From assembly GCA_016716085.1 (NCBI GenBank), contig JADJWY010000001.1, positions 186,001-250,000 of the forward strand: DNA of 64,000 nucleotides, written 5' to 3'. Both the position numbers and the translations under genes were made by a program. This DNA comes from Hahellaceae bacterium. GTDB lineage: Bacteria; Pseudomonadota; Gammaproteobacteria; Pseudomonadales; Oleiphilaceae. How positions within the stretch are numbered: position 1 is the stretch's first letter; every line of letters begins with the position of its first letter. Below are positions 1 through 7,845 of the stretch, in pieces. The notes beneath the pieces are model-generated. The model saw only the letters and a list, made by a program, of their open reading frames with translations. It made no database searches and was not told where the DNA came from.

Positions 1-117
1 ATTGCCGCCCCCCATCATGATCAGGTTGCCATCCGCCAGCGCATTACCCAGATCTTCCATCAGCGAAATGATTCCGGCCTGCTGACTGAATTTTTTTCCG
101 AACTGCGAAAGCTTCAT
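1..117 (-). CDS. avtA: valine-pyruvate aminotransferase, N-terminal fragment (cut by window edge)
   Basis: These are the first 39 codons of a gene that runs off the left edge. The reading starts with an ATG and contains MKLSQFGKKFS, a GI-SLMEDLG segment and a final MMGGGN. That pattern matches the N-terminus of AvtA, the PLP-dependent transaminase that makes valine and alanine and which begins with F-x-KF, then GI-LMEDL and a GGGNPA motif. The catalytic lysine lies outside the window. The gene starts 15 bases after the stop of the DUF416 gene and is probably the last visible member of the mrp-dcd operon. The identification rests on this short but distinctive N-terminus. Confidence 0.8.
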   Translation of the reverse strand, partial: MKLSQFGKKFSQQAGIISLMEDLGNALADGNLIMMGGGN

Positions 118-132
118 GCTGAGTCCTCTGTC

Positions 133-775
133 TTATTCGCCGGATGCCGCGTCAGCACTTACGCCAATACCACTGACACCGTCATTCGCAGCTTCCTGGC
201 GCAGTGTTTCCAGCCACGAACGCTCCGGTGCGCCGGTATTTTGCGCTAACTGGGCCACCAGGCTGCGCTGCCAGTGCATTTCGGCCTGACACAGTTCGCT
301 GGACTCAAACAGTTTAACCAGGGCCTCGTCGTCCATGCCTTCACCGTCCTGCATTTCGACAAACTCAGTGACAAAATTGAATGACTGCTGCCCAAGCTCA
401 CGGCCAGTGCCGTCCGGCCCTGAAACACCAGCAGCGCCCCTCAATCAATTGCAGGCTATGTGAGGCGGCCACGCCACCAAACGACTCATCCTGCTCCAGA
501 TCCTGCGACCACTGTTCAACCAGCGCCGACGCCCCTTTGGGCAAGCCCTCTTCATCCAGCTCTTTTCCCAGCCAGACTTTAGGCTGACGCTGGCCGACGG
601 ATTCCCACAGAATGTCCAGAATACGCTGGAACTGTCGGGCCTGCTTACGACGGTCATGCAACTCGCCATAGAGAAGGAGGAGTGGCAGCGAGCGTTCCGC
701 CAACGCGAGGGTGTAGACTTTTTGACGCCAACCCTGCAGACGGGAGACTTGCTTGAATAACTTTTCAAATGACAT
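133..775 (-). CDS. DUF416 (YjaG-like) family protein, interrupted by a single-base frameshift
   Basis: Two minus-strand frames (775 to about 430, then about 440 to 133) together give a DUF416 protein like E. coli YjaG. The first half holds the RILDILWESV segment typical of the family. The second half ends with an LRQEA--GVSGIGV segment, matching the YjaG C-terminus. The frames join if one G is removed from the GGGG run near 436-439, giving ...LIEGAAGV... and a protein of about 213 residues (YjaG is 196). The function of the family is not established. Its ATG directly follows the stop codon of the aldolase-fold gene, which suggests translational coupling. I read the frameshift as a probable sequencing error. 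Confidence 0.75.
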
Positions 776-1393
776 TCAGATTTTTTCCAACCAATCAAAT
801 AGAATCTCGGTCGCTGACTCAGGGTCAGCACCAAAGGACACCACGCCATCCTGGTGTCCCAGCATGATGAATCCAGGTGTTTGCTGCAACGCGCCGGATT
901 GCCAGAGCCGCCTCACGGCATCCACCATTGCCAGACTGCCATAAGGTGCAGACGCCGGGGTGCAGGGTAGTGATAAGCGGGTTGCTGCGCCCCATAAGCG
1001 CGGACAATGAACATGCACGACGCTCACCACATCTCTGCTCAGCTGATAAAGTAAAGCGTGGGTCAGGCTTTCTGAGGAGGGCTTCGTTTCGCCCGTCGAG
1101 CGCAGGCGGTTATGGGCGACGTCCGCCTCAAGCACCCAGGCATAATCCGACGCGTCCAGCTCAGGTTTACCGCCCGTTTGCGTTCCGGAAATAACAAACT
1201 CCCCGCCCGGGCCAACACGTTCGCTGAGATTTCCGTAGCCCAGACCATCGTAGCGTGCAGGATCCTGACCCACCAGGCCCGCCTCAAACAGGCGACGGCG
1301 TGCGCGCTGGAGTCCGTTCAGATTAAAGGGCGCAGGAAAGGCCCCCGCACGGTGCGTCAAATCGAACTTAATGACCCCTTCGCGCTCGGTCAC
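776..1393 (-). CDS. class II aldolase/adducin-fold protein
   Basis: The 205-residue protein has the layout of the zinc-dependent class II aldolase/adducin family. A YGNLSER segment near residue 53 corresponds to the phosphate-binding GN-S loop. SSESLTHALLY near residue 106 carries the conserved Glu. The metal-binding HVH follows in VVHVHCPRLW, and a third histidine sits in FIMLGHQDGV near the C-terminus. Relatives include sugar-phosphate aldolases and the methylthioribulose-phosphate dehydratase MtnB, but no other methionine-salvage gene is nearby, so the substrate is unknown. It lies one base downstream of dcd and touches the DUF416 gene, so it is almost certainly in the same operon. Confidence 0.8.
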   Translation of the reverse strand: MTEREGVIKFDLTHRAGAFPAPFNLNGLQRARRRLFEAGLVGQDPARYDGLGYGNLSERVGPGGEFVISGTQTGGKPELDASDYAWVLEADVAHNRLRSTGETKPSSESLTHALLYQLSRDVVSVVHVHCPRLWGAATRLSLPCTPASAPYGSLAMVDAVRRLWQSGALQQTPGFIMLGHQDGVVSFGADPESATEILFDWLEKI

Positions 1394-1394
1394 A

Positions 1395-1961
1395 TCAGGC
1401 TCTCGGCAAGGTTACGCCCGTCTGTCCCTGATATTTACCATGGCGATCCCGATAACTGGTTTCGCAGACTTCGTCCGACTCGAAAAACAACATCTGAGCC
1501 ACGCCTTCATTGGCGTAGATTTTGGCAGGCAAATTGGTTGTGTTTGAGAATTCGAGGGTCACATGCCCCTCCCACTCCGGCTCCAGCGGCGTGACGTTGA
1601 CGATAATGCCGCAGCGGGCATAGGTGCTTTTGCCCAGACAGATCGTCAGGACATTACGCGGGATGCGGAAATATTCCACGGTTCGCGCCAGCGCAAACGA
1701 GTTCGGCGGAATGATGCAAACGTCATCAACCACATCGACAAAACTCTTGGCATCAAAGGCCTTCGGGTCAACGGTTGCGGAGTAGACATTGGTAAAAATC
1801 TTGAATTCGCGGCTGCAGCGTACGTCATAGCCGTAGCTCGAGACCCCATACGAGATCAACTTACCACGCTGATCTTCACGCACCTGCCCTGAGGCGAAAG
1901 GCTCGATCATGCCGTGTTGTTCCGCCATGCGGCGAATCCATTTGTCTGATTTTATTGCCAT
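1395..1961 (-). CDS. dcd: dCTP deaminase
   Basis: Dcd deaminates dCTP to dUTP, which feeds dTTP synthesis. The 188-residue length is standard for the family. Visible signatures are YGVSSYGYDVR near residue 38, GKSTYARCGI near 110 and PLEPEWEGHVTLEF near 124, which carries the catalytic glutamate. The nucleotide-binding C-terminal QGQTGVTLPRA is also present. The gene lies 79 bases downstream of mrp, separated from it by a short hairpin, and one base upstream of the aldolase-fold gene. Proximity of dcd to mrp/apbC is common in Pseudomonas-like genomes. Confidence 0.96.
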   Translation of the reverse strand: MAIKSDKWIRRMAEQHGMIEPFASGQVREDQRGKLISYGVSSYGYDVRCSREFKIFTNVYSATVDPKAFDAKSFVDVVDDVCIIPPNSFALARTVEYFRIPRNVLTICLGKSTYARCGIIVNVTPLEPEWEGHVTLEFSNTTNLPAKIYANEGVAQMLFFESDEVCETSYRDRHGKYQGQTGVTLPRA

Positions 1962-1987
1962 GATGTTGTTTCCTGATAGCTATAAAG

Positions 1988-2005
1988 GCCGCAACCTGAT
2001 GCGGC
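1988..2005 (-). terminator. hairpin between mrp and dcd, possible terminator or attenuator
   Basis: GCCGCA and TGCGGC form a 6-bp stem with a 6-base loop. Read on the minus strand it is followed by CTTTATA, a weak U-rich tail. It could partly terminate transcription after mrp. Dcd starts 27 bases further on, so an attenuator role is equally possible. Confidence 0.4.
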
Positions 2006-2040
2006 AGCATGGTAACCAGTCCGGGCTGAATAATAAAGCA

Positions 2041-3129
2041 TCAACCCTTGCCGATCAGGTTGGGAAAGAGCTGAGCCTGATCCGCCTGGCGCAGCGAGAG
2101 CAGTGCCCCCAGATGCCGCGCCATGTCGCTAAAGCGGCGGCTGACCTCACTGTCCGGCTCTGCCGCCACACTGGGTAAGCCGCCGTCAGTCTGCTCACGA
2201 ATCGTGCGATGCAGGGGCACCTGCCCCAACAAAGGAACCTGATACTCTCCGGCAATACTGGCGCCCCCGTCTTCTCCGAAGATCGGTTCAGCGTGGCCAC
2301 AGTGACTGCAAATATGCACGCTCATGTTTTCCACGATACCCAGCACGGGAATGGACACTTTGCTGAACATTTCGATGCCCTTGCGGCAGTCCAGCAAAGC
2401 GATGTCCTGCGGTGTGGTCACAATCACCGCTCCGGCCACGGGTATTTTCTGAGCCAGTGTCAGCTGGATATCACCGGTTCCCGGTGGCATATCAATGAGC
2501 AAGTAATCGAGATCGTTCCAGATACTCTGATTAGCCATCTGCAGCAAGGCACCGCTGACCATTGGGCCACGCCAGACCATCGGCGTCTTCTCGGTGACCA
2601 GAAAGGCCATGGACATCACCTGAAGCCCATGCGCCTCAATCGGAATAAAGAGTTTTTCATCTTTGACGCCAGGGCGAACGCCCTCGGCCACCCCCAGCAT
2701 CATGCCCTGGCTGGGCCCATAAATGTCGGCATCCAGAATGCCCACCCGAGCGCCTTCCCGTTGCAGGGCCAGCGCCAGATTGACCGTGACGGTACTTTTA
2801 CCGACACCGCCTTTTCCAGACGCCACCGCAATCACGTTTTTGACACCGGGCAAGGCTGGAATCTGGTTTTGCCCACCATGGGGCTGAATCTGCTGCGCCA
2901 CATCAATGACAACGGACTCAACGCCTTCGACATCTTCGATGGCATTGACCAACAATTCGCGCAACGCCCCCTGTAACCCCTTCGAGGGGTAGGCCAGACG
3001 AAGGCTGATGTGCACTGCGGCCCCTTCAATTCTGACTTCTTTAACGGCGCCAAGCGCCAGAAGGTCCTGATTGAGATAGGGATCCTGATAACTTCGGATG
3101 GCGGCTTCAACCGCACTTTGACTGATCAC
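2041..3129 (-). CDS. apbC: Mrp/ApbC iron-sulfur cluster carrier ATPase
   Basis: This P-loop ATPase of the Mrp/NBP35 family carries Fe-S clusters to apoproteins. With the chosen start it has about 362 residues. An N-terminal MIP18-like (DUF59) domain covers residues 1-90. The deviant Walker A GKGGVGKST is at about 105-113, DADIYGPS follows, and a C-x2-C pair (CSHC, about 274-277) would hold the bridging cluster. The frame is open upstream to 3195. I chose the GTG at 3129 because AAAAAGG lies 8 bases before it and because a likely -10 box (3169-3174) would lie inside a longer gene. The GTG at 3138 is an alternative and fits Pseudomonas homologues as well. Confidence 0.92.
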   Translation of the reverse strand: MISQSAVEAAIRSYQDPYLNQDLLALGAVKEVRIEGAAVHISLRLAYPSKGLQGALRELLVNAIEDVEGVESVVIDVAQQIQPHGGQNQIPALPGVKNVIAVASGKGGVGKSTVTVNLALALQREGARVGILDADIYGPSQGMMLGVAEGVRPGVKDEKLFIPIEAHGLQVMSMAFLVTEKTPMVWRGPMVSGALLQMANQSIWNDLDYLLIDMPPGTGDIQLTLAQKIPVAGAVIVTTPQDIALLDCRKGIEMFSKVSIPVLGIVENMSVHICSHCGHAEPIFGEDGGASIAGEYQVPLLGQVPLHRTIREQTDGGLPSVAAEPDSEVSRRFSDMARHLGALLSLRQADQAQLFPNLIGKG

Positions 3130-3168
3130 GCCAGACACCTTTTTGTAAACCCGATCAATGGGGTGCCG

Positions 3169-3174
3169 ATTGTA
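3169..3174 (-). promoter_or_regulatory. possible -10 box for mrp-dcd operon
   Basis: TACAAT on the minus strand lies about 40 bases before the preferred mrp start. No convincing -35 element is visible at the proper distance, so this is a weak call. Confidence 0.3.
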
Positions 3175-3207
3175 CCTGAAAGTGTCCCCGGTCACACACT
3201 TCTCGTA

Positions 3208-3579
3208 CTAACCGCCGCAGCACTTCTTGGCCTTGGCGCCGCTGCCGCAGGGACAGGGATCATTCCTTCCAACGGGCCCCTGCTCACGGAATGTGGCCTG
3301 AAATGCCACTTCGCCCTCATCCGCCTCCTTGTCCCGACTTGAGATGACCTTTAACCCGACCCAGCGAACACCGATGGGCAGGTCAAGCTGTGACGGACGG
3401 TTTTCCGCCGCCCAGGTTGCGCGCAGGTAGGCGACTTCCCCCAGACTATAGGCGGTATAGCGTGAACGCATCAACGTCTCAGGTGTCGGAGCGGGCTCTC
3501 CTTCGATGAAAGGGGAGCAACACATGGCATACGACTGCCCGCTTCCGCACGGGCAGAGATTGCCAGCATCAAAAATCAT
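3208..3579 (-). CDS. YchJ-like SEC-C motif protein, shortened in the middle
   Basis: The 123-residue protein has an N-terminal CPCGSG-x6-CC motif (residues 9-21), a LMRSRYTAY segment and a C-terminal SEC-C motif GRNDPCPCGSG-x5-CC. SEC-C motifs bind zinc. This is the layout of YchJ/UPF0225 proteins, which are usually about 150 residues. Here VAFQATFREQ runs straight into GPVGRNDPC. The roughly 25-residue part that in E. coli YchJ holds the ERSRF and WYY-DG elements is absent, with the frame intact. The function of the family is not established. It lies between mrp and the patatin-like gene on the same strand. Confidence 0.8.
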   Translation of the reverse strand: MIFDAGNLCPCGSGQSYAMCCSPFIEGEPAPTPETLMRSRYTAYSLGEVAYLRATWAAENRPSQLDLPIGVRWVGLKVISSRDKEADEGEVAFQATFREQGPVGRNDPCPCGSGAKAKKCCGG

Positions 3580-3633
3580 AATGTGGTCCTATAAGGGTTT
3601 CAAAGACTGCGCCCAGCGTCCCGCTGTAGTGCA

Positions 3634-4632
3634 TTATCCAAGGTTTTCGACCAGATGATTTGTCGCATCCAGAACGGTGCGCCAATACCGCTCCCGCTCT
3701 GAATCCGGCAGCGTCTCAAAATCTTTCCTATCCGGTATTTTCCCATACGGGAGACGGTCGATAAAATCCTGGGTGGGCGTGAGCAGGACGACGTTATGAT
3801 AATGCTCAGGTCGGATCCGGCGCCAGGCTAAACCTTTGTCAAACCACCCTGGAATCAGGCGTGGTGAGAAGTGCGGGTAAAACACCAGCCCGTCCGATAC
3901 ATTGAAGGGCCCTGAAAAATGATAATCAACCACGCCGCCGTCCCAATACCAGCGGTCCTTGCCTCCCTGGATGCGTGCAGGCGCCATCACCATCGGAATG
4001 GCGCCCGAGGCGATTAAGGCCTGATGCAGGTTTTCTTCGGTCAGCTCAATGTGTTCATGCGTCTTCGCATAGGGGCTTTCCCCCTGACTGGGGCCAATCA
4101 CCACACGCGGATATAAGACTTTGACCACTTCAGGCGAAATTACATTGCCTACCGCCGCGGTCAACAGGGGTACACCTTGAGCGAGCCTGGATCGGCCATT
4201 TAAATAGCGACGGTTGCGCACCGCGACAATATTAAGGCACCGCTGTGAATTCAAGACGATATGCCGGGCTTCTTCAGCCGGGAACAAATGATTAAGAACC
4301 TTGTTCAAATAGTCACTGATGGCCTCTGGCCGAATGGGTCTGGAATAGCGCTGATCGAGATAGATCGTTTCAAACTCCCGAAACGCTGCGGCCGCATCTG
4401 ACCGAGCGTAACAGGCCATCCGCCAGGCCCCAACGCTGGAACCCAGCAGGGTTAAGGTTTGCGTCGATTGTGGTGTTAGTAACTGACGGGCTAAATACTG
4501 GTCCAGGCGGCTCAACATCAACCACTTGGGTCCGCCACTGGCACCCACCATCAAGCGAATTCGCTGAGGCCGTAATCCAGCCTCACGGATCTCCTTATAT
4601 GCCGTTTCTCCGGCCAGTAACTGAACCCCCAT
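3634..4632 (-). CDS. patatin-like phospholipase / acyl hydrolase
   Basis: Patatin-fold hydrolases use a Ser-Asp dyad to cleave lipid acyl esters. From the chosen start the protein has 332 residues. It shows a GASGGPK oxyanion loop at 30-36, the nucleophile motif GSSVG at 64-68 (Ser66) and a D-G-G motif in WYWDGGVVDY near residue 245 that supplies the catalytic Asp. No signal peptide is evident, so it is probably cytoplasmic. The frame is open to 4662, but the ATG at 4632 has GGGAGGA 6 bases upstream and is preferred. It is divergent from the flavodoxin-fold reductase gene and shares a 150-base intergenic region with it. Confidence 0.82.
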   Translation of the reverse strand: MGVQLLAGETAYKEIREAGLRPQRIRLMVGASGGPKWLMLSRLDQYLARQLLTPQSTQTLTLLGSSVGAWRMACYARSDAAAAFREFETIYLDQRYSRPIRPEAISDYLNKVLNHLFPAEEARHIVLNSQRCLNIVAVRNRRYLNGRSRLAQGVPLLTAAVGNVISPEVVKVLYPRVVIGPSQGESPYAKTHEHIELTEENLHQALIASGAIPMVMAPARIQGGKDRWYWDGGVVDYHFSGPFNVSDGLVFYPHFSPRLIPGWFDKGLAWRRIRPEHYHNVVLLTPTQDFIDRLPYGKIPDRKDFETLPDSERERYWRTVLDATNHLVENLG

Positions 4633-4720
4633 GAGGAGTCCTCCCTGAAAAGTTAACGTCAATTCCCGTTTCGACTGATGCTAACGACCCCTCTCGGGAA
4701 TCGCAAGTCAAATGTTTACA

Positions 4721-4750
4721 TTGACAACTTAATGTGTTCACCGATAACAT
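4721..4750 (+). promoter_or_regulatory. sigma70-type promoter for the flavodoxin-fold reductase gene
   Basis: TTGACA at 4721-4726 is a perfect -35 box. TAACAT at 4745-4750 is a fair -10 box, and the spacer is 18 bases. Transcription would begin near 4757, about 28 bases before the ATG at 4785. Confidence 0.6.
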
Positions 4751-4784
4751 TTGCTCATGTCATTCACGCTATAAGGACGCCACG

Positions 4785-5371
4785 ATGAATCCCTCAACAC
4801 TGCTCATTATCAATGGTCACCCCAATGGAACCGCCAGCCTCTGCGGGGCACTTGCCCAAGGTTACTACGAAGGCGCGCTTGCCTCTGGACGCCGTGTCGA
4901 GCTGCTCACGCTGAGCGACCTGACCTTTGCACCTAACCTTAAAGGGTACGGCAGCGACACCCCGCTGGAACCGGATCTCGTCCGGGCACAAACTTTAATC
5001 CGCGAAGCCACCCATCTGGTGTTTGTCTATCCCAATTGGTGGGGCTCCATGCCAGGCCTGCTGAAGGCCTTTATCGACCGAACGTTTCTGCCAGGCTTCG
5101 CCTTCAGCTACCGGGTAAGGATTCCCTGCTATGGGATAAACTACTCGTCGGAAAAACTGCGCGTCTGCTCGTCACCATGGATACCCCGCCCTGGTACTAC
5201 CGCCTGATCTACCGAGCGGCAGGAGACCGTCTGATGCGGCACAACATTCTGGGCTTCTGCGGTATCAATCCAGTGAAATCGACGCTTTTCGGGCCGGTTA
5301 AATTATCCAGGCCTGAGCAACGTACCGCCTGGATTGAACGATGCCGGTCACTGGGGCAACGTGGGGGCTGA
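4785..5371 (+). CDS. NAD(P)H quinone oxidoreductase, flavodoxin-2 fold, with one frameshift
   Basis: The reconstructed 195-residue protein belongs to the Flavodoxin_2 family (MdaB/KefF-like), FMN or FAD enzymes that reduce quinones by two electrons. LIINGHPNG at the N-terminus and YPNWWGSMPGLLKAFIDR near residue 80 form the flavin site. FAFSY, KLLVGKTARLLVTMDTP and ILGFCGI are typical later elements. The frame breaks near 5115: restoring one G in the GGG run gives FSYRGKDSLLWDK and a continuous gene. The ATG at 4785 has AAGGA 6-7 bases upstream and a good promoter. I regard the break as a probable sequencing error. The physiological quinone or regulator is unknown. Confidence 0.8.
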
Positions 5372-5378
5372 CATCATA

Positions 5379-5420
5379 ACTGGCAGGGGATTTATTCAAT
5401 GAAAATAGTCACTTGCCAGT
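5379..5420. repeat. short inverted repeat downstream of the reductase gene
   Basis: ACTGGCA (5379-5385) and TGCCAGT (5414-5420) are perfect complements separated by 28 bases. It could be a weak hairpin or a binding site ahead of the DUF2946 gene. No U-tract follows. Confidence 0.3.
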
Positions 5421-5478
5421 CTGCTACGAGTATGGCTTAATCAATACTCCAATTACCTCACCCTCCTCACCCGGCCGA

Positions 5479-5875
5479 ATGTTACGACTTCGCTTCCCGA
5501 CAGCGTACTCCCTTCGTCAGCGTCTTCCGCTGTGGGTGCTCGTCTACTGTCTGCTGCTACAGGCGTCTATTCCAGTGGGGTACATGCCTCGGAAGTCTGG
5601 CAACACTGGAAGGTCCACTGGTCTTCTGCGGCGTCAGCGTCGGCGATGCGCTACAGTGGATAGATGATCCGGCTGCGGAGCATCAGGCGAAAGATCGGAC
5701 ACTCTGCGTTTTTTCGGCGCTATCGCCCCCCAATGCGCTTCCAGAGTTGGACGCGATTCAGGTCAGGCCATACCTGGCCTATAAGCCTGAGATTACCCCT
5801 GTAACAGCCCTTCGGCTGCATGCGCCCCCCTATTCCTTACCCGGCGCCCGCGCGCCTCCTCTGCTATTCAGTTAA
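5479..5875 (+). CDS. DUF2946-like small membrane protein, with one frameshift
   Basis: The reconstructed 131-residue protein begins with a basic stretch and one hydrophobic segment (LPLWVLVYCLLLQASIPVGYMP). It then has PLVFCGVSVGDAL, a CVFSAL segment and a C-terminal RAPP-L tail. This is the layout of DUF2946 proteins, small proteins with one N-terminal hydrophobic helix that are often encoded beside copper-uptake or copper-chaperone genes. The frame changes near 5590: removing one base after GYMP gives MPGSLATLEG and an open frame to 5875. The ATG at 5479 is a guess, since no Shine-Dalgarno sequence is clear and the frame is open upstream to 5413. It is followed by the YcnI-like gene. Confidence 0.65.
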
Positions 5876-5984
5876 ACCTGCTCCACCCCATCAGAAACAC
5901 ATGCAAACCTTGGTACAGCCGCGCCTGGGTGGTGTGCGCCTGTGGGTCATTCGATAAAACTACCCATCAATAAGGATAGATAAA

Positions 5985-6543
5985 ATGGTCTATTTACGAA
6001 GAATCGCCTGCAGCTCGCTGGCACTCTCTGCATTGACACTTTTTTCCCTGAACAGTGTTGCCCACGTAAGCGTCACCTCCGGCCTGCCACGGCAGGGGGT
6101 ACTGCGAAGTAACACTGGCCGTTTCTCACGGCTGCGACGGTGATGATACCTATAAGGTCGAAGTCACCATTCCCGGCACCTTCGGTAGGGTTCGCGCAAC
6201 CGCCAGCGCCTTTGGACCCGCCACAGTGGAAACCGTTACAGACGGAACCACGGTCTCGAGTTACAAGGTTACCTGGGAAAAAAGCGGGGTCCATGAAAAC
6301 GACGACATCTCTTACAACATTGGGTTTCGTACCAAACTCCCGGACACGCCCTTTGCCACCGTCTACCTGCCCGCCGTGCAATATTGTCGCGATGACGAAA
6401 CCCAGGATGAGTCGATTTCGGCCTGGGTCGGCACCAGTGCGTACAGTGGCAATCCCTCCACCAGGGCCATGCTTGAAGCCGATCCCAACACATCGGCGCT
6501 GGAACAGATCCATCCAGGATCCGAGATCTGGGTAAAGTACTGA
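5985..6543 (+). CDS. YcnI/DUF1775-like secreted copper-binding protein, with two frameshifts
   Basis: The reconstructed 186-residue protein starts with a signal peptide (ALSALTLFSLNSVA) that is cut before HVSV, leaving an N-terminal histidine. AVSHGCDGDDTYKVEVTIP and a later VTWEKSG segment are diagnostic of YcnI-like domains, in which the N-terminal His and a conserved VPHGC-type motif are conserved; the B. subtilis member binds copper. Two one-base deletions must be repaired near 6084 and 6098 (one C, one G in the run) to read VTSGPATAGGYCEV; the total length then becomes a multiple of three. AAGGA lies 8 bases before the ATG. It lies between a DUF2946 gene and a small lipoprotein gene, which fits a metal-handling locus. 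Confidence 0.75.
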
Positions 6544-6553
6544 GGATATGACC

Positions 6554-6742
6554 ATGACAAGGAATTTAATCTGCCTGGTCTTAGTGCTGTTTTTGGGCGG
6601 GTGCGGTGGTCAAGACAGTGCGACCGCCGAGCCCACCATAGAGCCCCTGAGTGACCTGAAAAACCCTGAGAGTCCGTCAATCAGCCGACCGCCGAAATCG
6701 ACTCAGACCTTGAGCTCAGAACTCCGACCTCCTGCAGGCTAA
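6554..6742 (+). CDS. small lipoprotein, unknown function
   Basis: A 62-residue product with a lipoprotein signal: a basic N-terminus, hydrophobic LICLVLVLFLGG and the lipobox cysteine in LGGC near residue 17, followed by G at +2. The mature part is short, proline- and serine-rich and resembles nothing I know. The ATG at 6554 is preferred over 6548 because the GAGGA overlapping the preceding stop codon is then properly spaced. It is co-transcribed with the YcnI-like gene and ends just before a strong hairpin. Since neighbouring genes carry indels, the C-terminal end may also be misread. Confidence 0.55.
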   Translation: MTRNLICLVLVLFLGGCGGQDSATAEPTIEPLSDLKNPESPSISRPPKSTQTLSSELRPPAG

Positions 6743-6750
6743 CGACCCTT

Positions 6751-6789
6751 CGCAGCAACCAGGCCGTCTTACGGCCTGTTTCTGCTGCG
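6751..6789. terminator. strong bidirectional hairpin terminator
   Basis: CAGGCCGT (6760-6767) and ACGGCCTG (6771-6778) pair perfectly over a CTT loop. A second outer stem, CGCAGCA (6751-6757) with TGCTGCG (6783-6789), extends it. TTT follows the inner stem on the plus strand. It separates the lipoprotein gene from the convergent PsiE-family gene. Confidence 0.75.
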
Positions 6790-6816
6790 AGAGCACCCCC
6801 TGCGTTTCAGTATCAG

Positions 6817-7257
6817 CTAGTCCCGCTCATGACTCTGCGGTGGCAACTTATGAATCAGCCAGTACCCCACACTCATCGCCAAAACCACGGCAGCAATGGC
6901 AAAAATGTAGATGGGCTCTGTGGTGTCGGTATCCAGAATGATCACCTTTCTGGCGATCGCCATCAGCGCGGTCGCCATGACGATTTTCACATGGATCACA
7001 TCATCCCGCAGGTAGACGATAATGTTGACGAATATTTCGATGGCGATCAGTACCGCCATGAACGCGCCGAAAGTCGCCAGCATATCGGATATCGTCAGGA
7101 TGAACGCGGGCGGCGTAATCAGCTTTTGGTACAAGGTCCAGCCGACATCAACCACCCCCATGACAATCACGAAGACCATCAGAATCGCCAGCATACGGAC
7201 GGCGCCGTGAATCACCTTTTGCAGCTGGGTGATTAGCTTATCGTCGTCCGCTTTCAT
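6817..7257 (-). CDS. PsiE-family inner-membrane protein
   Basis: The 146-residue protein has four hydrophobic segments at about 21-45, 52-80, 88-106 and 112-134, with charged ends. It includes the family-typical FGAFMAVLIAIEIFVNIIVYL and DDVIHVKIVMATALMAIARKVIILD stretches. PsiE proteins are named for phosphate-starvation induction in E. coli, and their biochemical role is not known. A strong GGAGGAG lies 7 bases upstream of the ATG. The DUF7352-like gene ends 18 bases upstream on the same strand, so the two may be co-transcribed. I see no Pho box, so regulation by phosphate is not supported here. Confidence 0.85.
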   Translation of the reverse strand: MKADDDKLITQLQKVIHGAVRMLAILMVFVIVMGVVDVGWTLYQKLITPPAFILTISDMLATFGAFMAVLIAIEIFVNIIVYLRDDVIHVKIVMATALMAIARKVIILDTDTTEPIYIFAIAAVVLAMSVGYWLIHKLPPQSHERD

Positions 7258-7275
7258 ATCACTTCTCCTCCGTCT

Positions 7276-7605
7276 TTAGGCCGCGCTCCGACATGAAGGG
7301 CCTTCGGTCTCTTGAGTCGCAATACTGCTCTCCATGACTTCATATACGTGATAGGCTTCCGGCCCGAACGGGTCCAGCGCAGTGTCAAGGTAGCGATAGG
7401 CCACTGGCACAGGCTCTCCTGTACCCACCACTTTAAGCTGGAGAGTTTGCGTAGGCAGGGTTACCGCCAACGGTTCCTCAACCCAAATGAAGACAGCCTT
7501 TTCAGTCACCAGATATTCAGAGCGAACGAAACGGTAACCCTCTCTGAGTTTCAGTGTGTTGATGGCCCCCCCGCACTGTAAGCGGTACTTGTGTATCGTT
7601 TTCAT
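7276..7605 (-). CDS. small DUF7352-like protein, unknown function
   Basis: The protein has 109 residues, begins MKTIHKYRL and has alternating beta-strand-like segments (YRFVRSEYLV, AVFIWVEEP, LQLKVVGTGEPVPV) followed by a YLDTAL and YHVYEV end. The short MKTI-KY start, a valine-rich GTG-x-P motif and a terminal H-V-[FY]-E recall the DUF7352 family, small beta proteins of unknown role found in bacteria and phages. Two ATGs are adjacent; the second (7605) is 6 bases from AGGAGG and is preferred over 7608. No signal peptide or membrane segment is seen. It lies upstream of the PsiE-family gene. Confidence 0.55.
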   Translation of the reverse strand: MKTIHKYRLQCGGAINTLKLREGYRFVRSEYLVTEKAVFIWVEEPLAVTLPTQTLQLKVVGTGEPVPVAYRYLDTALDPFGPEAYHVYEVMESSIATQETEGPSCRSAA

Positions 7606-7845
7606 CATAAGCCTCCTGTTTTACTCGACTCACTGAGTATCGCGCACCCAACAAATCGATAAAAACAGATTGTATAAGCTTTTTTGTTCGTTTTTTACGA
7701 TGCTCACTGTAAATCCAACACCCTCTCACTTTTTTCGTTCAGAAAATGGTATGCCCTCAAAAGCATTTGTCTGAGCGGTCACCCAAAAAAGGACGAAACC
7801 AGATCGTCTGCTACGCTCCCCAGCAATAGCATCCCCTAAGGAAAA

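Noticed and set aside
2209..2976. 255-codon open frame opposite mrp
   Set aside because: It is the antisense shadow of a clearly conserved gene, His/Gln-rich in composition and without any domain.
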